NCBI RefSeq assembly: GCF_001294535.1
Contig: NZ_LGIC01000090.1
Span: forward strand, 124,001-188,000
Source of the DNA: Cypionkella psychrotolerans
GTDB lineage: Bacteria; Pseudomonadota; Alphaproteobacteria; Rhodobacterales; Rhodobacteraceae
DNA: 64,000 nucleotides
Direction: 5' to 3'
Part shown: positions 26,536-36,412 of the stretch, in pieces
Position numbering within the stretch: the first letter of the stretch is position 1
Layout: every line of letters starts with the position of its first letter
Notes under the pieces: generated by a model
What the model saw: only the letters and a program-made list of their open reading frames with translations
What the model was told of the DNA's origin: nothing
The model's database searches: none
Translations under genes and position numbers: made by a program

Positions 26536-26616
26536 CTTTACAATATTACAGAATTGTAAGTTTGTAAACTTTCGCATTCACAGCACAACCAATTTTCACT
26601 TTGCACAATTTTGCAG
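26536..26616. promoter_or_regulatory. Candidate ScfR-type operators in the regulator/sgaA divergent region
   Basis: This AT-rich stretch holds TTTGTA-AACT-TTCGCA (26561-26576) and TTTGCA-CAAT-TTTGCA (26600-26615), two direct-repeat pairs each with a 10-base period. An inverted repeat TTACAAT-N8-ATTGTAA lies at 26538-26559. TTTGCAAA-like half-sites are known for the ScfR/RamB family, so these are likely binding sites for the divergent regulator. Confidence 0.55.
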
Positions 26617-26652
26617 CGGTGCAATCACTGCTGTAACAACCGTGGAGGACAC

Positions 26653-27846
26653 ATGCGTACTGGCATCAATCACCTATTCATTCCCGGCCCGACCAACGTG
26701 CCGGAAGTCGTGCGGCAAGCCATGAACGTGGCGATGCAGGATCAGCGCGCGCATGATTTTGGCGCCGGCAATCTGGAGCTGTTCCGCGATCTGAAAAAGG
26801 TCTTCCGCACCACCTCGGGTGAGGTGATGATGTTTTCGGGCTCTGGCACCGGGGCTTGGGAAGCGGCGATCACCAACACGCTTTCGCCGGGCGATAAGGT
26901 GGTGATGGCGCGGCACGGCCAGTTCTCGACCCTATGGGTGGACATGGCGCAGCGGCTGGGGCTGGATGTCGAGGTGGTCGACCTGCCGTGGGGCGCTGGT
27001 GCGCCGATCAGCGAATTTGCCCGGCGTTTGGGGGCGGATAAGCGCGGTGAGATCAAGGCGGTTTTCCTGACCCACAATGAAACCGCCACGGGCGTCACAT
27101 CTTCTGTCGCTGCCCTGCGGCGGGCTTTGGATGAGGCGATGCATGATGCGTTGCTGTTCGTTGATGGCGTGTCGTCGATTGGCTGTCTGGAGTTTCGGAT
27201 GGACGATTGGGGCGTCGATCTGGCGGTCACCGGCAGCCAGAAGGGCTTTATGATGCCTGCCGGTTTGGGGATTTTGGGGGTCAGCCAGAAGGCTTTGATG
27301 GCTTCAAAAACCGCGACCGGACGGCGCTGCTATTTCGATTTTGCCGATCAGTTGAAGCACAATTCCGGGGGATATTTCCCCTACACCCCGCCGACGCAAC
27401 TGCTGCATGGCTTGCGCAAATCCTTGGATCGTATGCTGGAGGAAGGCCTTGAAAACATCCATGCCCGCCATCACCGACTTGGCGCAGGTGTGCGCGCCGC
27501 AGTCAGCGCTTGGGGTCTGCAAACCTGCGCCGAGCATCCCTCGCTGGCCTCTGATACCGTCACCGCGATCCGCACCCCCGAGGGTGTCGATGCCCGCGAA
27601 GTGATCCGCATTGGCTACGACCGCTACAACGCCTCGTTCGGATCGGGCCTTGGGCCGCTGGCAGGCAAAGCGTTCCGCATTGGTCATATCGGCGATCTGA
27701 ATGAGGGGTCGTGTCTGACCGCCATCGCGATTGCTGAGCTCGCTTTGGTCGAGGCGGGGGTCAGTTTGACCTTTGGCTCGGGCGTCGCGGCGGCACAGGC
27801 CGTCTATGCCAAAGCCGCACAATCCCTTCACCTTGCAGCAGAATAA
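26653..27846 (+). CDS. sgaA: Serine--glyoxylate aminotransferase
   Basis: PLP-dependent class V aminotransferase of 397 residues. It converts glyoxylate plus serine to glycine plus hydroxypyruvate, a key step of the serine cycle. The N-terminus reads FIPGPTNVPEVVRQAM. The Schiff-base lysine is in TGSQKGFMMPAG and the PLP aspartate region is LLFVDGVSSIG. A GGAGGA ribosome site supports the ATG at 26653. First gene of an operon with mcl and mtkAB, with 14 bases to the next gene. Confidence 0.93.
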   Translation: MRTGINHLFIPGPTNVPEVVRQAMNVAMQDQRAHDFGAGNLELFRDLKKVFRTTSGEVMMFSGSGTGAWEAAITNTLSPGDKVVMARHGQFSTLWVDMAQRLGLDVEVVDLPWGAGAPISEFARRLGADKRGEIKAVFLTHNETATGVTSSVAALRRALDEAMHDALLFVDGVSSIGCLEFRMDDWGVDLAVTGSQKGFMMPAGLGILGVSQKALMASKTATGRRCYFDFADQLKHNSGGYFPYTPPTQLLHGLRKSLDRMLEEGLENIHARHHRLGAGVRAAVSAWGLQTCAEHPSLASDTVTAIRTPEGVDAREVIRIGYDRYNASFGSGLGPLAGKAFRIGHIGDLNEGSCLTAIAIAELALVEAGVSLTFGSGVAAAQAVYAKAAQSLHLAAE

Positions 27847-27860
27847 CCCGGAGAAAACCC

Positions 27861-28799
27861 ATGAGCCACACACTTCACCCGCTTCGCAAACCCCGGCTGC
27901 AACGTTCGGAACTGGCGGTTCCGGCCTCCAACCCGACGATGATCGACAAGGCCGCCGAAGGCCCCGCTGATTACGTTTTCCTGGATCTGGAGGATGCGAT
28001 TGCGCCTTCGGAAAAGGATCAGGCGCGCAAAAACGCCATTCAGGCGCTGAATGACATCGACTGGGCCGCCAAGGGCAAGACGGTTTCGGTGCGGATCAAC
28101 GGGCTGGATACGCATTACATGTACCGTGATGTGGTCGATGTGATGGAGCAGGCCGGGAGCCGGGTGCATACCCTGCTGGTGCCGAAAGTTGGCGTCACCG
28201 GCGATCTCTATATGGTCGAGGCGATGGTCAATCAGATCGAGCAGGCCAAGGGGTTGACCAACCGTGTGGGGCTGGAGGCGCTGATTGAAACCGCCCTCGG
28301 GATGGCGAATGTCGAGGCCATCGCACAGTTTGGTGGGCGGCTGGAGGCGTTGCACTTTGGCGTCGCGGATTTTGCGGCCTCGATGCGGGCGCGCACCACC
28401 AACATCGGCGGTTTGAACCCGCATTATCCGGGCGATCAGTGGCACGCCTCGATCAGTCGGATGGTGGTGGCTTGCCGGGCTTACGGGTTGCGCGCGATTG
28501 ATGGACCGTTTGGCGATTTCAGCGATCCTGAGGGCTACAAGGATGGCGCACGCCGGGCGGCGGCTTTGGGCTGCGAGGGCAAATGGGCGATCCATCCGAC
28601 GCAGGTGGCTTTGGCGAACGAGGTGTTCTCGCCCCCGGATACTGAAGTTACCCGCGCGCGCCGGATCATTGAGGAGCTGAAAAAGGCGGCCTCGATGGGC
28701 AAGGGGGCTGCGCAACTGGATGGCCGGATGATCGACGCAGCTTCGGAAAAAATGGCGATGAACGTGCTGGTACTCGCCGACGCCATTGCTGCACGCTGA
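27861..28799 (+). CDS. mcl1: L-malyl-CoA / beta-methylmalyl-CoA lyase
   Basis: HpcH/HpaI-type CoA lyase of 312 residues. It cleaves malyl-CoA to acetyl-CoA and glyoxylate, and in Rhodobacter relatives also beta-methylmalyl-CoA. Visible family blocks are RSELAVPASNP, VFLDLEDAIAPSEKD, VRINGLDT, LIETALGM, LHFGVADFAASM and KWAIHPTQV; these hold the metal-binding Glu/Asp and CoA contacts. It lies between sgaA and mtkAB, so glyoxylate is formed where SgaA uses it. The 486-residue frame on the other strand is its shadow. Confidence 0.94.
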   Translation: MSHTLHPLRKPRLQRSELAVPASNPTMIDKAAEGPADYVFLDLEDAIAPSEKDQARKNAIQALNDIDWAAKGKTVSVRINGLDTHYMYRDVVDVMEQAGSRVHTLLVPKVGVTGDLYMVEAMVNQIEQAKGLTNRVGLEALIETALGMANVEAIAQFGGRLEALHFGVADFAASMRARTTNIGGLNPHYPGDQWHASISRMVVACRAYGLRAIDGPFGDFSDPEGYKDGARRAAALGCEGKWAIHPTQVALANEVFSPPDTEVTRARRIIEELKKAASMGKGAAQLDGRMIDAASEKMAMNVLVLADAIAAR

Positions 28800-28811
28800 A
28801 AGGGGGAACAG

Positions 28812-29993
28812 ATGGACATTCACGAATATCAGGCCAAGGAAATCCTTGCCCGCTTCGGCGTGCCGGTGCCGCGCGGCGGGCTGGCCTATAGCCCGGAACA
28901 GGCGGGGTATCGGGCTCGGGAACTCGGTGGCTCGGCTTGGGTCGTCAAGGCGCAGATCCATTCCGGTGGCCGTGGGGCTGCGGGCGGTGTCAAGCTGTGC
29001 CGCTCGGCGGACGAGGTACAGGCTTTTGCCGGGACTTTGTTCGGCAAGCAGTTGGTGACCAAGCAGACCGATGCCAAGGGCAAGGGGGTTTACCGGGTTT
29101 GGGTCGAGGCCGCGTCCGAGATTGCGCAAGAGCTTTACCTCGGCTTCGTGCTCGATCGGCAATCCGAACGCATCATGATTGTGGCCTCGGCGCATGGCGG
29201 CATTGAGATTGAAGATCTGGCGGAGAGCGATCCGAACTCGCTTCGCCGGATGACGATTGACCCGGCGGTGGGGCTGTCCGAATTCCAAGCCCGCGAACTC
29301 GCATTCCAGCTTGGCCTAAAGGGCGGACAGATTGCGCAGATGGTTGCGACCCTGCGCGCCTGCTACCGCGCCTACCGCGATTTGGATGCCGTGATGGTCG
29401 AGATCAACCCGCTGGTGATCACCGGCACCGGTGATCTGGTGGCGCTGGATGCGAAAATGTCGTTTGACACCAATGCCTTGTTCCGCCGCCCCGAGATTGC
29501 CGAGTTGCGCGATCGTTCTCAAGAAGACCCGCGCGAAAGCACGGCGGGCGATCATGGGCTGTCTTATGTCGGGCTTGACGGCGATATCGGCTGCATCATC
29601 AATGGTGCGGGCCTCGCGATGGCGACGATGGATATGATCAAGCTGGCGGGCGGCGAGCCTGCCAACTTCCTCGACATCGGCGGCGGCGCCAGCCCCGAAC
29701 GTGTGGTGCGGGCGTTCCGCACCGTGCTGGCGGACGGCAATGTCTCGGTGATCTTGGTGAACATTTTCGCGGGCATCAACCGCTGCGATTGGGTGGCCGA
29801 AGGCGTGGTGCAAGCCTACCGCGAGGTTGGACTGACCATCCCAGTCGTGGTGCGTCTTGCGGGCACCAATGTCGATGAAGGCCGCGCGATCATTGCAGCC
29901 TCGGGCCTGCCGCTGATCTCTGCCGACACGCTGGCCGAGGCTGCGGCGGCTGCCGTCGCTGCCTCGACTTCCCGCCCCCGCCAAGCTGCATAG
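28812..29993 (+). CDS. mtkA: Malate--CoA ligase (malate thiokinase) subunit beta
   Basis: ATP-grasp subunit of 393 residues, homologous to succinyl-CoA synthetase beta. The N-terminus [20 protein letters not shown] is typical, and ATP-grasp contacts lie in [16 protein letters not shown]. The C-terminal half has [20 protein letters not shown] and the [14 protein letters not shown] CoA-ligase loop. Assigned to malate rather than succinate because it is clustered with mcl and sgaA instead of TCA-cycle genes (inference). GGGGGA precedes the ATG. Confidence 0.9.
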   Translation: MDIHEYQAKEILARFGVPVPRGGLAYSPEQAGYRARELGGSAWVVKAQIHSGGRGAAGGVKLCRSADEVQAFAGTLFGKQLVTKQTDAKGKGVYRVWVEAASEIAQELYLGFVLDRQSERIMIVASAHGGIEIEDLAESDPNSLRRMTIDPAVGLSEFQARELAFQLGLKGGQIAQMVATLRACYRAYRDLDAVMVEINPLVITGTGDLVALDAKMSFDTNALFRRPEIAELRDRSQEDPRESTAGDHGLSYVGLDGDIGCIINGAGLAMATMDMIKLAGGEPANFLDIGGGASPERVVRAFRTVLADGNVSVILVNIFAGINRCDWVAEGVVQAYREVGLTIPVVVRLAGTNVDEGRAIIAASGLPLISADTLAEAAAAAVAASTSRPRQAA

Positions 29994-30002
29994 GAGGACC
30001 CC

Positions 30003-30908
30003 ATGGCCATTCTCATTACGGAAAAAACCCGCGTCATCGTGCAAGGCATGTCGGGCCGCATCGGCAGCTTTCACGCCGCCGACATGATCAAATACGGCAC
30101 CAATGTTGTCGGCGGCGTCACTCCCGGCCGGGGCGGCGAGGTCCATCTTGGCCTGCCGTTGTTCAACACCGTGCGTGAGGCGGTGGAGGCGACCGGGGCC
30201 GAAGCCTCGCTGGTGTTCGTACCGCCACCCTTCGCCGCCGATGCGATTATGGAGGCCGCCGACGCTGGTATCCGCACTGCAGTTTGCGTGACCGACGGCA
30301 TCCCCAGCCAAGACATGATGAAGCTGAAGCGGTTTTTGCGCCGCTATCCAGCGGAGCGTAAATTGCGGCTGATCGGACCGAATTGCGCGGGCGTGATCTC
30401 TCCCGGTCGTGGCTTTATGGGCATCATGCCACCGCATATCTATCTGCCGGGGCGTATTGGCATCATCGGGCGGTCTGGCACTTTGGGCTATGAGGCGGCG
30501 AGCCAGTTGAAAGACCTTGGCTTGGGAGTTTCCACCAGCGTCGGCATCGGCGGCGATCCTATCAACGGATCGAGCTTCCGTGATATTCTGGCGCTCTTTG
30601 AAGCGGACCCAGAGACGGATGCGGTGATGATGATCGGGGAAATCGGGGGGCCGCAAGAGGCGGAAGCCGCGATCTATGCGCGCGATCATATGAAAAAGCC
30701 CGTGGTCGCCTATATCGCCGGGCTGTCAGCCCCCAAAGGCCGCAAGATGGGCCATGCGGGGGCCATCGTCAGCGCCTTTGGCGAAAGCGCACAGGAAAAG
30801 GTGGTCTTGCTGGAGGCCGCAGGCATCACGGTTGCGCCAAACCCGTCGAGCATGGGCGAAACCATGGCCCGATTGCTGGCCTCGCGCGCGATGGGGGCGG
30901 TGGCCTAA
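30003..30908 (+). CDS. mtkB: Malate--CoA ligase (malate thiokinase) subunit alpha
   Basis: Subunit alpha of the ligase, 301 residues. The CoA-binding Rossmann start reads [28 protein letters not shown] in part marks the ligase domain, and the phosphohistidine is in KMGHAGAIV (about residue 250). Together with MtkA it makes malyl-CoA from malate, CoA and ATP. Last gene of the operon; GGAGGA lies just before its ATG. GTGGC-CTAAA-GCCAC at the stop could form a small hairpin. Confidence 0.91.
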   Translation: MAILITEKTRVIVQGMSGRIGSFHAADMIKYGTNVVGGVTPGRGGEVHLGLPLFNTVREAVEATGAEASLVFVPPPFAADAIMEAADAGIRTAVCVTDGIPSQDMMKLKRFLRRYPAERKLRLIGPNCAGVISPGRGFMGIMPPHIYLPGRIGIIGRSGTLGYEAASQLKDLGLGVSTSVGIGGDPINGSSFRDILALFEADPETDAVMMIGEIGGPQEAEAAIYARDHMKKPVVAYIAGLSAPKGRKMGHAGAIVSAFGESAQEKVVLLEAAGITVAPNPSSMGETMARLLASRAMGAVA

Positions 30909-30918
30909 AGCCACACGG

Positions 30919-31947
30919 CTAAATCCGCGCCGTCCACAGCCGATAACGGCCCTGCCCAGTGACTTCGCGGATCAGGTTGCGCTGGGTGAGACTCTGCAAG
31001 TTGCGCTGTACGGCGGCGCGACTTGCCGCGGTTTCCGCCTCGGCCATCGGGGCGGAGACCATCGGCCAGCGCGCCAGCAAAGCCACCAGTAAACTGGGCG
31101 TGCGGCCCGACAAATCGGCCACCGCCTGCGTGGCATGGCTTTGCCACGCCTGCACCCGGTCCAAATGCAAAAGCGCCGCCAGCACCGCTTGGTGCGCGCC
31201 GCTGATCCATCCGGTCAAGCGCCGCTCGGCTGAGCCTGAGACAGTCAGCGCGGTCAATCCCACCAAGGCCAACGGTAAAAATCCGGTCGTCGCTGCAAGT
31301 CTTGCGCCCAGCACTGCCGCTTCAACATCACGACCGGGGCCGTCAGAGGCGGCACGCCAAAGGTGGAACAGCAAAGCGCCTTGGGTGACGCGGTGCAGAC
31401 CCTCCGCGCCGTTAAGGCTGGCAGCAACTTCAAAAACCCGGTCGGGTGGCGGCTGCGTCAGACCCAAATGTGCGGCGATGCGCCCAGCCCAATCGCGGCT
31501 TGCAACCTGCGGGGCTTGCAACCGCCGCACCGCCCAAGCCGCGCGGGCCAGCGCCTGCGCGCCATCGTCGACGGCGCCTTGGCGCAGGCTGAGCCACAGC
31601 GCCAGCCGATCCGCGCTGATCCGCTCGCCCAGCCACCAACCCAAGCCTGCCGCCTCTTGCAACGCCAAGCGATGCAACGCGCCTTGCCCTGAACTGTGCA
31701 ATCTTTCCTGCAAGCGACCGAAATCAAAGCACAAGGCCGCAAGATCGCCTGAAAGATTGGCCTCGGTTGTCCGCCAATCTTGAATGTTGAACAGCGGTGC
31801 GTGATCAGCGCGCGGGCCGGGTTGCGCGGCGTTATCCGCAGCGTCTTCGGGAAGAAACCACAGATCATCCTCGGCCGGCGTATCGGCATCGTAGGGGCCG
31901 GGCCTGTCCGGCAGCGATGCGGAATCCGCTGGGCGGGCCGATGTCAT
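30919..31947 (-). CDS. RHE_PE00001-like protein (DUF1612 plus C-terminal HTH)
   Basis: A 342-residue cytoplasmic protein of unknown function. After an acidic, proline-rich first 45 residues comes a helical domain (LCFDFGRLQERLHSSGQGAL, LGWWLGERISADRL) like DUF1612, then a C-terminal winged-helix region (AVQRNLQSLTQRNLIREVTG, YRLW). The same architecture is known from rhizobial plasmid proteins. It faces mtkB convergently, 10 bases away. DNA binding is likely; targets are unknown. Confidence 0.7.
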   Translation of the reverse strand: MTSARPADSASLPDRPGPYDADTPAEDDLWFLPEDAADNAAQPGPRADHAPLFNIQDWRTTEANLSGDLAALCFDFGRLQERLHSSGQGALHRLALQEAAGLGWWLGERISADRLALWLSLRQGAVDDGAQALARAAWAVRRLQAPQVASRDWAGRIAAHLGLTQPPPDRVFEVAASLNGAEGLHRVTQGALLFHLWRAASDGPGRDVEAAVLGARLAATTGFLPLALVGLTALTVSGSAERRLTGWISGAHQAVLAALLHLDRVQAWQSHATQAVADLSGRTPSLLVALLARWPMVSAPMAEAETAASRAAVQRNLQSLTQRNLIREVTGQGRYRLWTARI

Positions 31948-32022
31948 GGCAAGATTTCCTCAAACGGGCATGGCACAAGTTTGCCCGCAGCCTTGCGCAA
32001 AGGCCATAGCCATTTCGAGGGA

Positions 32023-33095
32023 TCAGACCTGCGCCAAAGCCAGCCCGGTTTGATCAAACACATGCAGCTTGTCACGGTCGATGCTCAGCCCCACGGTGGC
32101 CCGGTTTCGAGGCTTTCCGAGCCATCCGCCTCGACAATGACCTGCCCGAAGGCAGACTCGATATAGGCGTAAGAGGTATTGCCGAGATATTCCACCAGCA
32201 GGGCTTTGCCCGCAATATCGCCCGTGCCTGCTGCAACCAAGTGCAGATGCTCGGGGCGGATGCCAAGTTCTACCGGCTGCGCCGCTGTCATCCGCAGCGG
32301 GAGGTCAATCCGCGTGCTGTCGCCCAGAGCCACCGTGGCCCCCTGCCCCGAAGGCGTGGCGCGCGCGGGCAGAAAGTTCATCCCCAGCGAGCCAATGAAG
32401 CTGGCGACAAAGCGGTTGGCGGGCTGGTTGTACAACTGCCAAGGCGAGCCGACCTGCTGGATCTTGCCCTTTTCCAGCACCACGATCTGATCGGCCAAGG
32501 TCATCGCCTCGACCTGATCATGGGTGACATAGATCATCGTGGTTTTCAGATCCTTGTGCAGTTTGGTGAGTTCCAGCCGCATCTGCACCCGCAGCATGGC
32601 GTCTAGGTTTGAGAGTGGCTCGTCAAACAAGAACACTTCCGGGTTGCGCGCCAAGGCCCGGCCAATGGCGACGCGCTGGCGCTGCCCGCCGGATAGTTGC
32701 GCCGGGCGACGGGCCATCAGCGATTCCAGTTGCAGCATCTTCGCCACCCCGGCCGCGCGTTCTTTTTGGGCGGCTTTTGGCATCCCGGCCAGCGACAGCG
32801 AGAAGCAGACGTTTTCCTCGACCGTCAGATGCGGGTAAAGCGCGTAGGACTGGAACACCATCGCCACTTTGCGCCGCGCCGGTTCCTCGTTGGTGATGTC
32901 AACACCACCAATCAGCGCGCGACCTTCCGAGATCTGCTCCAGCCCCGCGATCATCCGCAACAAGGCGGATTTGCCGCACCCCGACGGCCCCAACAATGCG
33001 GTGAACGAGCCATCCGGCACCGTCAGGTTCAGATTGTCGATCACCCGAAGGCCGCCGAACACCTTGCTGATATTTTGCAACTCGACCGAAGCCAT
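32023..33095 (-). pseudogene. Sugar ABC transporter ATP-binding protein (UgpC/MalK type), frameshifted at C-terminus
   Basis: CUT1-type ATPase with Walker A GPSGCGKSA, signature LSGGQRQRVAIGRA and Walker B FLFDEPLSNLD all intact. The C-terminal regulatory domain follows (GIRPEHL). Near 32100 a run of three C where four are expected shifts the frame: the reading stops at 32085 (ETGPPWG), while the other frame continues ATVGLSIDRDKLHVF to a TGA at 32023. Only the last 25 or so residues are affected, so the protein may still work. Last gene of a damaged transporter operon. A base-call error at the homopolymer is possible. Confidence 0.85.
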
Positions 33096-33120
33096 CAGGC
33101 GCGCTCCCCTTGCATCGCAC

Positions 33121-33972
33121 TCATCCCTGGATCCCCACCGTCAGCATGATCGCTTGCGTCACCCGGCGTTGAAAGATCAGGTACACCAAAGCCACCGGCA
33201 GGCCCGCCAACACCGCAGAGGCCAGATCGCGGGCGTATTTTACCCCAAACGCATCGGTGACTTGGGTGATCCCGACGGTGACGTTCATCTTGTCTTGCGT
33301 GGTCACCGCAAGGAAGGGCCAGAGAAACTGGTTCCACGCGCCGATGAAGGTGATGATCGCCAGTGCCGTGGTGATACCCCAGTTCATCGGCAGATAAAGC
33401 CGGAACAGTAGTTGCATCTGCGTGGCACCATCCATCACCGCCGCTTCGCGGAACTCTTTGGGAACGCTGTCGAAAAACTGTTTGTAGATCATCACAGTGA
33501 CCGGGGCCAAAAGCTGTGGCAAGATCACCCCGGCCCAAGTGTTGAGCAGCTTGATTTGGCTCATCAGCACGAAGTGGTTCACGATCAGCGCTGGGATTGG
33601 CACCATGAAACTGGCGAGGATCAGCCACCACAAAAGCTTTCGCCCCGGAAACTCCAACAGCGAAATCGCATAGCCCGCCGCGGCACTCATCAGCACCACC
33701 GCGAAGGTCACCGAGCCCGCCGTCACAAGTGAATTCAGATACCATTGGCCGATCTGGGTGTTGAACAACACATAGGTATAGGCGTCAAAGGTCAGCCGAT
33801 CCGGCCACAGATCAATGCCGGGGCGGACGATGTCTTGCTCGGGCTTCAGCGTGGTGACCAGCACCCAATAGATCGGGAAGGCCCAAAAGATCGCCACCAG
33901 CACGTTCAACGCCGTCAAGGCTCCGGCAGCGTGGTTGATGCGGCGGGCGGAGGGGTTGCTGATCGCCGTCAT
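33121..33972 (-). CDS. Sugar ABC transporter permease (UgpE/MalG type)
   Basis: Intact inner-membrane permease of 283 residues with six predicted helices and the EAA loop EFREAAVMDGATQMQLLFRL. The start is the ATG of MTAISNPSARR, which overlaps the stop of the other permease (ATGA); an in-frame extension to 34230 is only that gene's shadow. It is the only member of the transporter operon without a lesion. Substrate unknown; nearby GH2 and GH51 genes suggest an arabinoside or other plant-type oligosaccharide. Confidence 0.9.
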   Translation of the reverse strand: MTAISNPSARRINHAAGALTALNVLVAIFWAFPIYWVLVTTLKPEQDIVRPGIDLWPDRLTFDAYTYVLFNTQIGQWYLNSLVTAGSVTFAVVLMSAAAGYAISLLEFPGRKLLWWLILASFMVPIPALIVNHFVLMSQIKLLNTWAGVILPQLLAPVTVMIYKQFFDSVPKEFREAAVMDGATQMQLLFRLYLPMNWGITTALAIITFIGAWNQFLWPFLAVTTQDKMNVTVGITQVTDAFGVKYARDLASAVLAGLPVALVYLIFQRRVTQAIMLTVGIQG

Positions 33973-34847
33973 TTCTCGCCCCGCGCCCGCAAAAGTTGAT
34001 ATTGCAGCACCGACAGCACCACGATCAGCAGGAACAGGATCAGCGCAATCGTCGCACCATAGCCGCCCTGATTTTTCTGGAAAGCCGAGCCGTAGATCAG
34101 TTGCACCAGCACCATGGTGCGATCTGACTGCCCGCCTTGGGTGAACAGATAGACCTAATCGAAAATCTTCAACTGCATGATCAACTGAATGGTAGCCACC
34201 AGCACGGTGATCGGCCAGATCAGCGGCCAAGTGATGCGGCGAAACATCTGCCAGCGCGTCGCGCCATCCAAGCGGGCCGCCTCATAACTCTCGGACGAGA
34301 TATTACGCAGCCCGGCGATGAACAGCAGGATGTTAAAGCCGATCAGCCACCACACCGTGATCCACGCTACCGTTGGCATGAACAAGGAAACCGTGCGAAA
34401 GATCGCCACATTGCCGCCAACGATCATCGCAATCGGGTATTGCGCGATGCCAAACTGGCTGTCGAGCATCCAGTTCCATGTGCGATAGACCACCGAAACC
34501 GGCAGGATATAGGGGATGAAAAAGCAGGCCAGCAGCACGCTTTGCAGCCAGCCTTTCAGCCGATTGACTCCCATCGCCACGAACAATCCGAGCAGCGTCG
34601 AAGGGATCACCGTCAGCGCCACGAAATAGAAGGTGTTGGTGACGGCATTGAAGAACAGCTTGTCCTTGAATAGGCGGGAGTAATTCTTCAGACCCACCCA
34701 CTCACCTTCTCCGATCAGCGTGGCCTTGGTGAAGGTCATCGCCACCATTTTCAGCGTCGGATAGACGAACAGCACCGCGTAAACGATCACAAACGGCACC
34801 AACAGCACAAAGGCCGTCATCACTTCCGAGCCACGATATTTCGACAT
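33969..34847 (-). pseudogene. Sugar ABC transporter permease (UgpA/MalF type) with in-frame TAG
   Basis: Homologue of MalF/UgpA-type permeases. The N-terminal 230 residues read normally, including the EAA loop SYEAARLDGATRWQMFRRIT. At 34155-34157 a TAG replaces what should be Gln in LKIFD-Q-VYLFTQGG; the frame then continues unbroken through the last two helices to TGA at 33969. The stop lies inside the membrane domain, so the product is probably inactive without suppression. A single CAG-to-TAG change explains it. Confidence 0.88.
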
Positions 34848-34870
34848 GGGCAACCCCTGAATGAAGGCCG

Positions 34871-34907
34871 AAAAACTCTGCTGGCGCGGAAGGTTACGCC
34901 AGCAGAG
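34871..34907 (-). terminator. Intra-operon terminator/attenuator between binding protein and permease genes
   Basis: On the minus strand a perfect 11-base-pair stem (CTCTGCTGGCG/CGCCAGCAGAG) with a 10-base loop is followed by TTTTT. It lies just after the binding-protein gene, where ABC operons often attenuate to favour the binding protein. Confidence 0.8.
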
Positions 34908-34923
34908 CCCGAGGGTCAGTGGG

Positions 34924-36195
34924 TTATTCGGCCTGACCGTTCAGATCATCGCGCATGGCTTCCATGGCTTCTTGCGCGGTCACCTCGCCGTTCACCGCAG
35001 GCATCAGGAAGTTGCCGGCCGCGTCGTAAACTGGTGACGCCACACCGGCCAGAACCGAGGACAGATCAAAGATCGCGGTATCGGCCAGTTTGGCAGAGGT
35101 GGCATTTGGCTGAATGTTACGGAACTCGTCTTTATCCCGCGCCTGAGTATAGGCGGGCAGATGGCCAGCCGCCACCCAGAAGGTCGAGTTCTTGTTCATC
35201 CATGCAATCACCTCCAGCACCGCCTTTTTCTTCTCGGGCGTCATCTCTTTGCCGACGTTGTTCGGGATGGCAAAGGCATGGCTGTCGGCTCAAGTCGCGG
35301 GGTGATCAAAGAATGTCGGCAGTTGGATCGCGCTCCATTCAAACAGCTCACCCTTGGCTTTCAGGTCGGTCATCGTCGGGACTTCCCAGACATCATTGAT
35401 GTGCATCGCCGCTTTGCCACCAGTGAACAGCGCGATCGAGGCGGGATACTTGATCGAGGCTGGGGCATAGCCGTCTTTCACCCTGTTCTGAATCACTTCG
35501 GTGGCTTTCACCGCTTTGTCGAGGTTATCGCCGGTCAGAAAGCCCTCATCCGTCAGGAACTTGCCGTCCTGATGACCAAACAGCGAATAGAAAATCCGCC
35601 ACAGCGAGTCGCCCGCGCCATCGTGGATCGAGATGCCATATTCCGCGCCGCCCTCTTGCAGCTTTTTCAGCGCGGCGGTGAAGTTGTCGATGCCGTCAAG
35701 GCCCGTCGGCAGACCATCCGCACCGATCAACCCGGCTTTCGCCAGCATGTCCCAGTTATAATATAGCACAGCGGCATGCATATCGAAGGGCACGGCGTAA
35801 AGCTTGCCATCGACCTGTGCGGCTTGGAGGTTTGCGGCGGCGCAGTCTTCGGCCTTCAGCCCGACCGAAGCCAGATCTTCGGGGGTTATCTCGGACTGCG
35901 TGCCAGTTGAGACGCCCAAGGGCAGCCGCGACAGATGATAGATCATCACGTCCTGACCTTCACCGACGGCAGCCGCAGTTTGCACCTTGGTGTAAAACGG
36001 CACGCCCGATTCCAGCGTTGTCGCTTGAATTTCGATGCTGTCGGCATGTTCCGCGTTGAACTTTTCGATCAGTGTCTTCATCCGCGCGCCGTCACCGCCG
36101 CTGAGGAAATCCCACCAGACCACGGTTTCCTTCGCCATCGCCGTCTGCGCCAACATCATGACAGACACGGCAACGGCACTCAAAAGCTTCTTCAT
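34924..36195 (-). pseudogene. Sugar ABC transporter substrate-binding protein with in-frame TGA
   Basis: Family 1 extracellular solute-binding protein. The start at 36195 has a GGAGGA site and a signal peptide ending QTAMAKET. The frame reads to about residue 301, meets TGA at 35290-35292 where Trp is expected (HPAT-W-ADSHAF), then continues without shift to the normal stop at 34924. The product would lack its last 120 residues. First gene of the transporter operon. The TGG-to-TGA change is a simple nonsense mutation. Confidence 0.88.
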
Positions 36196-36387
36196 CGCGT
36201 TATTCCTCCCTGCGTAGCGGGGCATATCGCCGCTGCGCCTTTTGCTGTTGTCGCACCCCGCTGGCGCCTGCGGGGCAAACTGTCACGGAAAAATGGTTTG
36301 GGCCGCGCTCCTCCTCGAACGCAAGCCCGACTCCTCGCTCAACCCAAGAGTAGGGATGCGGGCGCGGATATGTAAAACATAATTTCA

Positions 36388-36412
36388 GATATACATCTAT
36401 TAGTAGGATATC
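36388..36412. promoter_or_regulatory. AT-rich candidate operator upstream of the sugar transporter
   Basis: The 36196-36411 gap separates the transporter operon from the end of the GH2 pseudogene. It contains GATATACATC (36388-36397) and ATATC at its right end, giving GATAT-N15-ATATC. GATATACATC recurs inverted at 41200-41209 before the GH51 pseudogene, which suggests a shared regulator. The rest of the gap shows nothing clear. Confidence 0.4.

Noticed and set aside
27828-29288. A 486-codon minus-strand frame
   Set aside because: Fully antisense to mcl and mtkA with low-complexity His/Arg-rich sequence; typical of GC-rich shadow frames.
29316-30689. A 457-codon minus-strand frame
   Set aside because: Antisense to mtkA and mtkB, composition unlike a real protein.
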